Shown here in pieces: positions 9,203 to 17,663 of a DNA stretch of 64,000 nt (its first letter is position 1; every line of letters starts with the position of its first letter). The notes below the pieces were generated by a model that was not told the DNA's origin, searched no databases, and worked only from the letters and a program-made list of their open reading frames with translations. The DNA is from Streptomyces xanthochromogenes (GTDB taxonomy: Bacteria > Actinomycetota > Actinomycetes > Streptomycetales > Streptomycetaceae). The position numbers were made by a program, and so were the translations under genes. The stretch spans positions 92,125-156,124 of the forward strand of contig NZ_BMUZ01000002.1 of the NCBI RefSeq assembly GCF_014650455.1. Reading direction: 5' to 3'.

Positions 9203-9303
9203 AGACGCCCACGGGCGACCGGGACTTCGGCAGGTCCCTTCCCGTGCGGCACCGCGACCCCGAGGGGCCGCCCAGGGCTCGGCGGTGGCATGATCTGGCC
9301 GTC

Positions 9304-10131
9304 ATGACGAATGCCCGGTCGCCGCTGCGCACCCTGCGGGCCGCGATGTTCGCGGCGCTGTGCGTGGCTTTGGCGGCGGTGGGGCACGCGGCCATGTCCG
9401 GCCATGACCCCCCGCTCCCCGTCCTGCTCGCCGCGTTCGCGGTGACGGGAGCGGTGGCCTGGTGTGCGGCCGGACGCCGGCGCGGGCTCGCCGCCATCGC
9501 GGGCGGCCAAGTCGCGGCCCAGGGCGCCCTGCACCTCCTCTTCGCGCGGACCCGGCCGATGCCGATGCCGATGCGGATGGCCGGGATGCCGGGCATGGCG
9601 CCCGCGCCCGCGTCGGAGCCGACGCCCCTGCCCATGCCCACGATGACGTGCGGGGCGCGGTACGCCCACCTCATGCCGGACGTCCCCGACGGCCAGGCCA
9701 TGCGGGACATGCACGCCATGGCGGACATGCCGGGCATGGCGGGGGAGTCGATGACGGCGTCCGCGGGCCAGGCGCACGCCCTGGCGATGGATGCCGCCGC
9801 GCACTCCATGTCCGGCGGCATGCTCGCCGCGCACCTGGTGGCCGCGCTGATCTGCGGGGTCTGGCTGTGGCGCGGCGAGGCCGCCGCGTTCCGGCTCGCC
9901 CGGACCGTCGGCGCCCTCGGGGTGCTCGCCGCCCGCCCGCTGCGGCGGGTACTGCGTCTCGTACGTCTCCACGTGCCCGCGCCGCCGCGTCCCGTACGCG
10001 CGCCGCGCCCGCACCACCGACCGCGTCCGGGGCTGCGCGGAGCGGTGCACAGCCATGCCGTCATCCGGCGGGGGCCACCGGCCGGGGAAGCCACCCGAGC
10101 CACGGCCCCCGGCCGCCCCGCCTTCGCCTGA
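9304..10131 (+). CDS. Met/His-rich integral membrane protein, putative copper-handling
   Basis: Membrane protein of 275 residues. Hydrophobic segments lie near 10-30, 39-55, 58-78 and 178-195. The loop between the last two (about 85-175) is packed with Met, with the runs PMPMPMRMAGMPGMAP and DMHAMADMPGMAG and a HALAMDAAAHSMSGG segment, and it has one TMTCG cysteine. Such Met/His loops bind Cu(I) or Ag(I) in known copper proteins, and the loop should face outward. The C-terminus is basic and Pro-rich. The PepSY gene follows 62 bp downstream and has its own HEHHEGMAMP cluster, so the two probably act together. The copper role is inference. Confidence 0.8.
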   Translation: MTNARSPLRTLRAAMFAALCVALAAVGHAAMSGHDPPLPVLLAAFAVTGAVAWCAAGRRRGLAAIAGGQVAAQGALHLLFARTRPMPMPMRMAGMPGMAPAPASEPTPLPMPTMTCGARYAHLMPDVPDGQAMRDMHAMADMPGMAGESMTASAGQAHALAMDAAAHSMSGGMLAAHLVAALICGVWLWRGEAAAFRLARTVGALGVLAARPLRRVLRLVRLHVPAPPRPVRAPRPHHRPRPGLRGAVHSHAVIRRGPPAGEATRATAPGRPAFA

Positions 10132-10193
10132 TCCCGCGCGCGGCGTGGCCAGGGGTCCCTTCCCCCATGCCCACGCCGACCGTCAGGATGCTC

Positions 10194-11588
10194 ATGTCCG
10201 TCGACACCCCTTCGCGGGAGTCCGCACCACCCACCACCCCACGGCCCTCCCTGTGGGCGGCACTTCGGCCGCTCGCCCTGCGACTGCACTTCTACGCGGG
10301 CGTGCTCGTGGCCCCGCTCCTCTTCGTGGCCGCTCTCACCGGCCTGCTCTACGCCCTGTCCTTCCAGGCCGAGAACATCCTGTACCGGCACGAACTGCGG
10401 GTCCCGGTGGGCGAGTCCGTCCAGCCGCTCACCGCGCAGGTCGCCGCCGCGGAGGCCGCCCATCCCGAGGGCGAGACGACCGCGGTGTGGCCGTCGCCCG
10501 AGCGGGGCGCCACCACCCGGGTCCTGATGAAGGCCCCGGGACTCGCCGACGACGAGTCGCTCGCCGTCTTCGTGAACCCGTACACCACCGACGTACGCGG
10601 CGCCCTCGTCAGCACCGGAAGCTCGGGCGCCCTGCCCCTGCGCAGCTGGCTCTCCTCCTTCCACGCCGATCTCCAGCTCGGCGAGCTGGGCCGCAACTAC
10701 AGTGAAATGGCGGCCAGTTGGCTCTGGGTCGTGGCGCTCGGCGGGCTGCTGCTGTGGGTCGGCCGACGCCGTAGGCTCCGGCTGCTGCGGCCCGAGCGCG
10801 CGGCCACCGGCCGCCGCCGCACCCTGTCCTGGCACGGCTCGGTGGGCCTGTGGGCGGTGACCGGTCTCGTGCTGCTCTCGGCCACCGGCCTCACCTGGTC
10901 GCGGTACGCGGGCGAGAACATCGCCGAGCTGAAGGACCGGCTCGGCGGCGCCACCCCCACGGTCGCCGCGGCGACCACCGGCGGCACGGGCGGGGGACAC
11001 GAGCACCACGAAGGCATGGCGATGCCGAGCGCCGCGCCCTCCACGCTCACCCTCGACCAGGTCGCCGGGATCGCCCGCGGTCAAGGCGTGCGGGCGAGCA
11101 TCCAGATCGGCCTGCCCGGTGCGGGCAAGGGATTCGTGGTGCGCGAGCGCGACACCGAGTTCCCCGTGCACCTCGACGCGGTGGCCGTCGATCCCGCCGA
11201 CGGCCGGGTCATGGACGTGCTGCGCTTCGCCGACTATCCGCTGCTCGCGCAGCTGACCAGGTTCGGCGTCGACGCGCACATGGGCGTCCTCCTCGGCCTG
11301 CCCAATCAACTCGCCCTCGCCGCGCTCGCGTTGGCGCTGATGGCGCTCATCGTCTGGGGCTACCGGATGTGGTGGCAGCGCGGGCCGGCCAAGGGGCGCG
11401 GCCCGGGCCGCCCGCAGCCCAGGGGTGCCTGGCGCAGGGTTCCGCTGCCGGTCCTGGGCGTGCTGGCGGTGGTGACGTCGGTGATCGGCTGGTTCGTCCC
11501 GATGCTCGGGGCGGGTCTGGTGGCCTTCCTCGCCGTCGACGCACTGCTCGGCCTGCGGTCGTTCCGGAGGGGCGCGGCCCGGCCCTGA
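10194..11588 (+). CDS. PepSY-associated transmembrane protein
   Basis: PepSY_TM family protein of 464 residues, similar to PiuB-type proteins linked to iron or copper reduction and uptake. The first helix has the family signature LRLHFYAGVLVAPLLFVAA with a conserved His. Helix pairs follow near 180-200 (MAASWLWVVALGGLLLWVG), 225-245 (LSWHGSVGLWAVTGLVLLSA), 375-395 and 425-460. Two PepSY-like regions face outside. Between them HEHHEGMAMP forms a His/Met cluster. I prefer ATG 10194 (MSVDTPSRES), which has AGGA 5 bases upstream; ATG 10188 and 10167 are in frame. It is probably cotranscribed with the Met-rich gene. Confidence 0.88.
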   Translation: MSVDTPSRESAPPTTPRPSLWAALRPLALRLHFYAGVLVAPLLFVAALTGLLYALSFQAENILYRHELRVPVGESVQPLTAQVAAAEAAHPEGETTAVWPSPERGATTRVLMKAPGLADDESLAVFVNPYTTDVRGALVSTGSSGALPLRSWLSSFHADLQLGELGRNYSEMAASWLWVVALGGLLLWVGRRRRLRLLRPERAATGRRRTLSWHGSVGLWAVTGLVLLSATGLTWSRYAGENIAELKDRLGGATPTVAAATTGGTGGGHEHHEGMAMPSAAPSTLTLDQVAGIARGQGVRASIQIGLPGAGKGFVVRERDTEFPVHLDAVAVDPADGRVMDVLRFADYPLLAQLTRFGVDAHMGVLLGLPNQLALAALALALMALIVWGYRMWWQRGPAKGRGPGRPQPRGAWRRVPLPVLGVLAVVTSVIGWFVPMLGAGLVAFLAVDALLGLRSFRRGAARP

Positions 11589-11619
11589 ATCCGACCGGTC
11601 CACGCCCGGCGAGTGAACT

Positions 11620-11660
11620 CCCGTGGGTCCGCGCGCCGTTGAGGTGCGCGGAGCCACGGG
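11620..11660. terminator. Bidirectional terminator-like hairpin between convergent genes
   Basis: CCCGTGGGTCCGCGCGCC pairs with GGTGCGCGGAGCCACGGG with 16 of 18 matches and loop GTTGA. It lies between the PepSY gene and the convergent C15-like gene. There is no T run. Confidence 0.65.
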
Positions 11661-11673
11661 GGCTTCGCGCCTG

Positions 11674-12921
11674 CTATTCGGCCGCGGCCGTCACGATGGC
11701 CCGCATCTGGGCCACGATGTCGAGCCGGTTGCGTACGAACCCGGGGTCTGTCACCGCGCCGTTCGCCGGATCGGTGTTGCCGGGCCCGAACTGCAGGACC
11801 GGGGTGTGCACATGGCCGCCGGGGATGCTCAGCCCCAGGCGGTCGCGGAGCAGCGTGGCCCGGTAGGCGATCTCGTTGGAGAGGTAGTCGCCGCCGCCCC
11901 CGGCCCGCGCGGCCGAGCCGGGAGTCGGACCGTCGGGCCGGTCCACCGGCGCCGTCGCGCCGGCCGGGATCTCGGTCACGTCGGTGTGGTCGTACACCGG
12001 GAAGCGTCCGGTGTCCGCCGCCACGATGTCCTGGTACGGCAGCGTCGTACGGGTCCACTGGGGCTGTGTCGCCGGATCGCGCACCGGGACCTGCCCGGTG
12101 CTCGACGCGTTCACGTTGTCCGGGAAGCCGCCCCGCCAGGCCCCGTTGAACCGTTCGACGTCGATCCGGCCGATCCGGCCCTGGCTCACCGTGGTGAAGA
12201 GGTCCACCTTCGGCAGTACCGGTGTGAGGGCCCGCTCGACCACGCCGTCCGCGAAGTCCTGCCAGCGCACCGGGAACGTCATGGTCTCGATCCGGGCGCG
12301 CTGCCCGTCGGCGGTGCGGATCCAGGTGCCGTCCAGAGCGAGCGCGGTCGCCCCCGACGGATTGCTGATCCGGATGTCGCTGTCCAGCGTGAACGGGTCG
12401 AACCCGGTCAGCAGGATTCGCTTGTAGCCCTTGCCCGCGGGATAGCCGACGGTGGTCTGGCCGCGCGAGGTCTGCTCAAGGCGGTCGATCAGCGCCGCCC
12501 GCCGCGCCTCGGACAGGGCGAACTTCGGTTCCCAGAGCCTGAGTTCACGGGTCAGGCCGAGCCTGGCCCAGTACAGCGGGCGGTCGTCGTCGCGGCTCAG
12601 GTTGCCGCCGGCCGGCCCTCGGCCCTGCACCCGGTCGACCGCCCGCTGCCACAGCCGTGTCCCGGCGCGCTCCACGAGTCGCTCGGCCGCGCCATAGGAC
12701 CGCGTCGCCCCGATGGCGCGGGTGAACTCCGGTGCGGCGTCCGCGAATCCGCTGCGGGCCAGGATCTCCTGGGGCGCGGCCCGGTCCAGGCGCTGCTCCT
12801 CGACCGTGGCCTGCCGGGGCCCGGCCGCGGCCTCGGCGGGGGCCGGGCCGAGCAGGGTGCAGAACGTCATCGCCGCCACCGCACAGCCCAGTTGTGCCAC
12901 CCGTACACGTCGTCCCACCAC
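11674..12921 (-). CDS. Secreted pyroglutamyl-peptidase-like (C15) protein with Ser at the catalytic Cys site
   Basis: Exported protein of 415 residues with a Sec signal (QLGCAVAAMTFCTLLGPAPA, cleavage near AEA-AAG at about 32). The C-terminal half carries the C15 fold: ILLTGFDPF (169-177), the catalytic Glu region DVERFNGAWRGGFPDN (Glu256), DYLSNEIAYRA (345-355) and GGHVHTPVL (368-376, His372). In pyroglutamyl peptidases the YLSN position is YLCN, so the nucleophilic Cys is replaced by Ser348. The first 160 residues have no domain I know. The ordinary enzyme is cytoplasmic and about 210 residues, so this is a longer, secreted branch. The start is GTG 12921 or the adjacent GTG 12918, after GGAAGGA. 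Peptidase activity is doubtful. Confidence 0.82.
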   Translation of the reverse strand: MVGRRVRVAQLGCAVAAMTFCTLLGPAPAEAAAGPRQATVEEQRLDRAAPQEILARSGFADAAPEFTRAIGATRSYGAAERLVERAGTRLWQRAVDRVQGRGPAGGNLSRDDDRPLYWARLGLTRELRLWEPKFALSEARRAALIDRLEQTSRGQTTVGYPAGKGYKRILLTGFDPFTLDSDIRISNPSGATALALDGTWIRTADGQRARIETMTFPVRWQDFADGVVERALTPVLPKVDLFTTVSQGRIGRIDVERFNGAWRGGFPDNVNASSTGQVPVRDPATQPQWTRTTLPYQDIVAADTGRFPVYDHTDVTEIPAGATAPVDRPDGPTPGSAARAGGGGDYLSNEIAYRATLLRDRLGLSIPGGHVHTPVLQFGPGNTDPANGAVTDPGFVRNRLDIVAQMRAIVTAAAE

Positions 12922-12987
12922 AGATCCTTCCGTCGAAGTCCGGTGGCGCCCAGTATTCGCAAGGAAGTCCTGTGTGCATAGAGGGAC

Positions 12988-13596
12988 TTATGAGACGTCC
13001 GGCGTGTCCCCCGACGAGCCTTCCGGTCCGTACAGCAGCGTCACGAAGTCGTGGAAGGAGGCCGCCATGTCCACGGCGTCGGGATCGAGCAGCCACTGGT
13101 ACTGGAGACCGTCCATCACCGCGGTGAGCAGCGGGGCCGCCCGTTCCGGGGTGAGGCCGCCGGGCAGCCGGTCGCCGAACTCGGCGCGCAGCACCCCCGT
13201 CATCTCCTCGCGCACCTGGGTGTAGCGGCGGGTGAAGAAGGGACGGGCCGGATGTTCTTCGGTCACCGACTCGCCGAGCAGCGCCGAAAAGGTCTGGACG
13301 ATGCCGGGCCGCATGGCGTTGTACTCGACGAGGGCCGCGAGCAGTTCCAGGCGCCAGCCGTCCGGGGAGGCCCGCCGTCCGCCGGTGTCCCACTGGTCCC
13401 GCTCCTCCAGGACGGCCACGAGCAGGGCCTCCTTGGTGGGGAAGTAGTGCAGCAGGCCCTGCTGGGTGAGGCCGACCCGCTCGGCGACCGCGCCGAGCGA
13501 GGCACCCCGGTAGCCGCGTTCCGCGATCACCTCCAGGGTGGCCCGCAGGATCTCCGCGCGCCGCTCCTCGCTTCTGGCGCTCCTGGTCCTCGCCAT
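12988..13596 (-). CDS. TetR family transcriptional regulator
   Basis: Regulator of 202 residues. The HTH lies at about 26-50 (ASLGAVAERVGLTQQGLLHY then FPTKEALLVAVLE), and the C-terminal domain is rich in hydrophobic helices and ends in an acidic tail. I start at ATG 13596 (MARTRSARSEERR), after GGGGGCGGAC; upstream in-frame codons to 13725 give Thr/Pro-rich sequence and cross the promoter. It is divergent from the GH3 beta-glucosidase (222 bp between starts) and is the likely repressor of that gene, perhaps released by a sugar ligand. The ligand is unknown. Confidence 0.88.
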   Translation of the reverse strand: MARTRSARSEERRAEILRATLEVIAERGYRGASLGAVAERVGLTQQGLLHYFPTKEALLVAVLEERDQWDTGGRRASPDGWRLELLAALVEYNAMRPGIVQTFSALLGESVTEEHPARPFFTRRYTQVREEMTGVLRAEFGDRLPGGLTPERAAPLLTAVMDGLQYQWLLDPDAVDMAASFHDFVTLLYGPEGSSGDTPDVS

Positions 13597-13650
13597 GTCC
13601 GCCCCCGTTTCGTGCCGGTCCGGTGGTGTGCCGTGAGGCGTGCCGCCGGT

Positions 13651-13690
13651 GTTCCGCGCTGTTCCGCGCTGGTCCGGGCTGGTCCGCGCT
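13651..13690. repeat. Four 10-bp direct repeats in the tetR-bgl intergenic region
   Basis: GTTCCGCGCT, GTTCCGCGCT, GGTCCGGGCT and GGTCCGCGCT follow each other without gaps, so the period is exactly 10 bp, close to one helical turn. They lie 55 bp upstream of the TetR start, inside its untranslated or promoter region. Confidence 0.75.
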
Positions 13691-13777
13691 GATTCCTCGG
13701 TGTTCCGAGAGGGACCGTACGGCATTCGATTATCACGGACAGGTAACTAACCCTACCGCTCTACAGGTAAACCGGTC

Positions 13778-13787
13778 ACCATGGTGC
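13778..13787. promoter_or_regulatory. Palindrome CACCATGGTG upstream of the GH3 gene
   Basis: A perfect 10-bp palindrome, extended by GGT/CC flanks, sits 31 bp upstream of the GTG start. Two direct ACAGGTAA words (about 13739 and 13763) lie just upstream in an AT-richer stretch. Together they are the best operator candidates for the divergent TetR protein. The evidence is position and symmetry only. Confidence 0.35.
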
Positions 13788-13818
13788 CATCAGCGGACTT
13801 CTCCGAGGAGGTACGGCC

Positions 13819-16266
13819 GTGACCGGCGCATCCGTTTCCACCCCCGACTACAGCGACGCCGTCGAGGCGGCGCTCGGCAAGCTCGACCTGGAGGCCAAGG
13901 CCCGGCTGCTCGCCGGGCAGGACATGTGGTCGCTGCCCGCGCTGCCCCAGATCGGGCTCGGCTCCCTGGTGATGTCCGACGGCCCGATCGGAGTGCGCGG
14001 GGTCCGCTGGACCGCCGAGGACCCCTCGATCGCGCTGCCCTCGCCCACCGCGCTCGCCGCCACCTGGGACCCGGAGCTGGCCCGCCGGGCCGGGACGCTG
14101 CTGGCCCAGGAGGCCCGCCGCAAGGGCGTCCACGTCCTGCTCGCGCCGACGGTGAACCTGCACCGCTCGCCGCTCGGCGGACGGCACTTCGAGTGCTACT
14201 CCGAGGACCCGTACCTGACCGGTGAGATCGCCTCCGGCTACGTCAACGGTGTCCAGGGCGGCGGCGTCGGCACCACCGTCAAGCACTTCGTCGCCAACGA
14301 CGCCGAGACCGACCGCTTCACCGTCGACAACGTCGTGGCCCCGCGTCCGCTGCGCGAGCTCTACCTCGCGCCCTTCGAGGCCATCGTCGAAAACGCCCAC
14401 CCCTGGGGCATCATGTCGGCCTACAACCAGGTCAACGGCACCACGATGACCGAGCACCGCCACCTCCAGAACGAGGTGCTGCGCGGCGAATGGGGCTTCG
14501 ACGGGTTCATCGTGTCCGACTGGATGGCCGCCCGCTCGACCGTCGGCGACATCCTCGGCGGCCTCGACGTCGCGATGCCGGGGCCCAGGACCGTGTACGG
14601 GGACGCGCTCGCCGCGGCCGTCCGCAAGGGCGACGTGGACGAGGCGGTCGTCGACGACGCCGTACGCAACGTGCTGCGCCTCGCCGCCCGGGTCGGCCTC
14701 CTCGACGGCGTCCCCGGCGCCGTCACCGAACCGCCCGCCGCCCTCGACGGCCAGGCGCTGGCCCGCGAGGTCGCCCACCGCGCCTTCGTCCTCGTACGCA
14801 ACGAGGGCCAGGCGCTGCCCGCCGACCCGGCCCGCGTCCGCAGGGTCGCGCTCAGCGGCGCCGCGGCCCGTGACGCCCGTGTGCTGGGCGGCGGTTCGGC
14901 GACCGTCTTCCCCGAGCGTGTGGTCTCCCCGCTCGACGGCCTGACCGCCGCGCTGCCCGAGGGTGTCGTGACGTACACGGTCGGCGCCGACCCGAGCGAC
15001 GAACTCGCCCCCGCCGACCAGGGGTTCGAGCTCCGGGCCGTCTGCCGCGACGCCGACGGGAACGCGCTCGGCACCGGTTCGCTGCCCAGCGGCCAGGTCC
15101 AGTGGATCGGCGACGACCTGCCCGCCGGGGTGACCCACGAGGCCCTGCACTCCATCGAGGTGACGGGCACCTTCACCCCGCGCGAGAGCGGCGAGCACAC
15201 CTTCGGCACCCGGGGCATCGGCGCCTTCGCGCTGTCCGTCGGCGGCCGCGTCCTGTGGGAGGGGGCCCAGGCGATGAGCGACGCGGCCGACCCCTTCGAG
15301 GCGTTCTTCGGCGCCCCGGCCGAGCGCGGCCGTGTCCACCTCGACGAGGGCGAGCCGGTCGAGGTGTCCCTGCGGCACACCGTGCACCGGACGCCCGACG
15401 CCCCGCTCACCGCGGTGATGTTCTCGCTCACCCACCTCGGCCCGCAGCGCGACCCGGACGAGCTGATCGCCGAGGCGGTCGAGGCCGCGCGGGACGCCGA
15501 GCTCGCCGTGGTGGTGGTCGCCACCACCGACCGCGTCGAGTCCGAGGGCTTCGACCGCCGCGATCTGCGACTGCCCGGGCGTCAGGACGACCTGGTGCGG
15601 GCGGTCGCCGCCGTGAACCCGCGCACCGTGGTGGTCGTCAACTCCGGCTCCCCCGTGGAGCTTCCGTGGCGCGAGGAGGTCGCGGCGGTGCTCCTGAGCT
15701 GGTTCCCCGGTCAGGAGGGCGGGGCCGCGCTCGCCGACGTGCTGCTCGGCCACGCGGAACCGGGCGGCCGTCTGCCCACCACGTGGCCGGCCGGGCTCGC
15801 CGACGCGCCGGTCACCGAGGTGCGGCCCACGGGCGGTCAACTCCCTTACGAGGAAGGCCTGTTCATCGGCTACCGGGGCTACGACCGGGCCGGGGTGGCC
15901 CCCGCCTACCCCTTCGGGCACGGGCTCGGCTACACCGGCTGGGAGTACGAGTCCCTGGAGGTGACCCCCGCACAGGCGAAGGTCCGGGTTCGCAACACGG
16001 GTACGCGCGAGGGGCGCGAGACCGTCCAGATCTATCTGGCGCCGGTCGCCGACGCGGTCGAGCGCCCGGCCCGCTGGCTCGCCGGCTTCGCCTCCGTGGC
16101 GGCCGCCGCCGGGGAATCCGTGGAGGTCGAAATCCCGCTGCGCGGGCGGGCGTTCGAGGTGTGGGACGAGGAGGCGGGGGCCTGGACGTTCGTTCCGGGC
16201 CAGTACGAGGTGCGGGCGTGCGCGTCGCTGGCGGATGCGCGGCTGTCGGCGACGCTTGAGGTGTAG
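13819..16266 (+). CDS. Glycoside hydrolase family 3 beta-glucosidase with PA14 insert
   Basis: Beta-glucosidase of 815 residues without a signal peptide, so cytoplasmic and likely acting on imported cello- or laminari-oligosaccharides. The GH3 N-terminal barrel has MSDGPIGVRG and KHFVANDAETDR, and the catalytic nucleophile is Asp234 in FDGFIVSDWMA. The C-terminal GH3 domain is split by a PA14 carbohydrate-binding module at about 400-540 (TFTPRESGEHTFGTRGIGAF). A fibronectin-III-like domain closes the protein from about 715 (YPFGHGLGYTGWEYESLEV). The GTG 13819 start follows GAGGAGG 7 bases away. The size and order match the Streptomyces BglX-like group. The divergent TetR gene is the likely local regulator. 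Confidence 0.93.
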   Translation: MTGASVSTPDYSDAVEAALGKLDLEAKARLLAGQDMWSLPALPQIGLGSLVMSDGPIGVRGVRWTAEDPSIALPSPTALAATWDPELARRAGTLLAQEARRKGVHVLLAPTVNLHRSPLGGRHFECYSEDPYLTGEIASGYVNGVQGGGVGTTVKHFVANDAETDRFTVDNVVAPRPLRELYLAPFEAIVENAHPWGIMSAYNQVNGTTMTEHRHLQNEVLRGEWGFDGFIVSDWMAARSTVGDILGGLDVAMPGPRTVYGDALAAAVRKGDVDEAVVDDAVRNVLRLAARVGLLDGVPGAVTEPPAALDGQALAREVAHRAFVLVRNEGQALPADPARVRRVALSGAAARDARVLGGGSATVFPERVVSPLDGLTAALPEGVVTYTVGADPSDELAPADQGFELRAVCRDADGNALGTGSLPSGQVQWIGDDLPAGVTHEALHSIEVTGTFTPRESGEHTFGTRGIGAFALSVGGRVLWEGAQAMSDAADPFEAFFGAPAERGRVHLDEGEPVEVSLRHTVHRTPDAPLTAVMFSLTHLGPQRDPDELIAEAVEAARDAELAVVVVATTDRVESEGFDRRDLRLPGRQDDLVRAVAAVNPRTVVVVNSGSPVELPWREEVAAVLLSWFPGQEGGAALADVLLGHAEPGGRLPTTWPAGLADAPVTEVRPTGGQLPYEEGLFIGYRGYDRAGVAPAYPFGHGLGYTGWEYESLEVTPAQAKVRVRNTGTREGRETVQIYLAPVADAVERPARWLAGFASVAAAAGESVEVEIPLRGRAFEVWDEEAGAWTFVPGQYEVRACASLADARLSATLEV

Positions 16267-16323
16267 CGGGGGTCCGGTTCGGGGTTCGGGGTGCGCGGGG
16301 TTTCGACTGCGGGCCGCCGGGGG

Positions 16324-16405
16324 CGATCGCGCAGTTTCCCGCGCCCCCAACCCCGTTCTCGTCCGTCCACCGTGCGTGGCTGGTCGCGCATTCCCCGCGC
16401 CCCTC
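16324..16405. repeat. Two copies of the dispersed TCGCGCAGTTCCCCGCGCCCC element
   Basis: GATCGCGCAGTTTCCCGCGC at 16325 and GGTCGCGCATTCCCCGCGCC at about 16382 are two versions of a short element common between Streptomyces genes. Another copy is at about 4736-4757 and three more are in the 56-bp array at 29121-29288. Confidence 0.7.
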
Positions 16406-16446
16406 AGCCGTACCGGGGCGGAGCCCCCAGGGTCCTTCAACCCGAC

Positions 16447-17337
16447 TCAACCCGGCGCCGTCACCTTGCGGTACGCGATCTCGGCCAGATGCATCTGGCC
16501 GTCCTTGCTGGGATGGAACCAGTCCCACGGGCTCAACTGGGTGCCGTCGAAGTCGTAGTCGAAGACCGCCCCGCCGTCGTAGCGGCAGGCGCGGTCCTTC
16601 GCGCAGACGTCCCGCAGGACCCCGTTGTAGGCCACGACCCGCGCGTTCACCTCGCCGCGCCGCGCCGTGGCGGCGGGCCCGAGGTCGTCCGCGCCGGCCA
16701 GCATCGACTGGCAGATGCCCAGCTTCCAGATCTGCTTGCCCAGCGGGCTGCCGCGCCCGGTCGACCACAGGCGCTTGAGGTCCGGCACGCTCGCCACGTA
16801 CACCTGGGACTTGGGGGAGGCCGCGCGCAGCCTGCGCAGCGCCGTCTCGAACTCGGCGCGGAAGGACGCCACCGGCGTCATGGCCGCCGCATCCTTGCGG
16901 CACGCGTCGTTCGCGCCCGTCATCACCGTGACCAGGCCGGGGTGATGGGCCGCGGCCAGGTCCATCTGGGCCGGTAGGTCCGCCATCCGCGCGCCGGTCT
17001 TCGCGTAGTTCCAGCTGCTGGTGGGGGCCGCCGTGCCCAGGAGGCGGACCGCGAGCGAGTCGACCTGGGGGTCGCTGCCGGTCGCCCAGGAGACCTCGGG
17101 GCAGTCGGCCAGGACCGTACAGGCGTCGAAGCCGCGCGTTATCGAGTCCCCGATCGCGGCAAGGGACTTCGGGCTGTGGTTCCAGGCGGGGGAGGGGCTC
17201 GGCGAGGGCTTCGCGGATGCGGCCGGGCTCGCCGCGGAGTGGCCGCCGGACTCGCAGCCCGCGGTCAGGGCGAGCGCCGCCGCGGCCACGACCGCGGCCA
17301 CGGTGCGGACGCGACGGCTCCGGTGGCGGTACTGCAT
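16447..17337 (-). CDS. Lipoprotein SGNH/GDSL hydrolase
   Basis: Esterase-like protein of 296 residues, exported and lipid-anchored. The signal helix ends with lipobox LTAG-C (Cys28), followed by a Ser/Ala/Pro linker. SGNH blocks are all present: AIGDSITRGFD (block I Ser about 64), the Gly block in WNYAKTGARMADL, MTGANDAC (block III Asn) and DWFHPSKDGQ (block V Asp-x-x-His). Substrate cannot be read from the sequence; related enzymes deacylate lipids or polysaccharides. ATG 17337 is preceded by GGGGGACCGGGG. It is convergent with the GH3 gene. Confidence 0.9.
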   Translation of the reverse strand: MQYRHRSRRVRTVAAVVAAAALALTAGCESGGHSAASPAASAKPSPSPSPAWNHSPKSLAAIGDSITRGFDACTVLADCPEVSWATGSDPQVDSLAVRLLGTAAPTSSWNYAKTGARMADLPAQMDLAAAHHPGLVTVMTGANDACRKDAAAMTPVASFRAEFETALRRLRAASPKSQVYVASVPDLKRLWSTGRGSPLGKQIWKLGICQSMLAGADDLGPAATARRGEVNARVVAYNGVLRDVCAKDRACRYDGGAVFDYDFDGTQLSPWDWFHPSKDGQMHLAEIAYRKVTAPG

Positions 17338-17663
17338 CCCCGGTCCCCCTCCGTGCGGCGGTCATCGGTCCTTCGCGGCGTCCTCGCGGGTGAAACCTTG
17401 ATGTTCGAAGGCGCTCCGACCGACATTACGACACCCTGGGCACAGCTCCGCGCGGTAGCTTTGGCCCGTCCAGCCAGAGGAACCACGCCAGTCGGCTCCG
17501 GTAAATTACATCACGTCACATACTGTCCCATTTCAGGAGATTTGCTCCCGATGCTGTTTACTGTTGAGCCCAGGGGCAGAATGTCAGGTGCTGTCCTGAC
17601 CGGGAACGGCAGGGGCGCGAGGCCGCTGGGGAAGGCGAACCTCGAACCGCACTGGAGGTCCCG
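17338..17663. promoter_or_regulatory. Promoter region between SGNH hydrolase and DUF3145 genes
   Basis: No gene is seen. The part at 17500-17570 is AT-rich for this genome (GGTAAATTACATCACGTCAC, then TTTACTGTTGAG), with two TACTGT words that could serve as -10 boxes for the rightward gene. I could not pair them convincingly with a -35. CTGGAGGTCCCG before 17664 supplies the ribosome binding site. Confidence 0.5.

Noticed and set aside
13753-16440. An 895-residue minus-strand open frame opposite the GH3 gene
   Set aside because: It covers the GH3 coding region and its promoter and has no recognisable motif.
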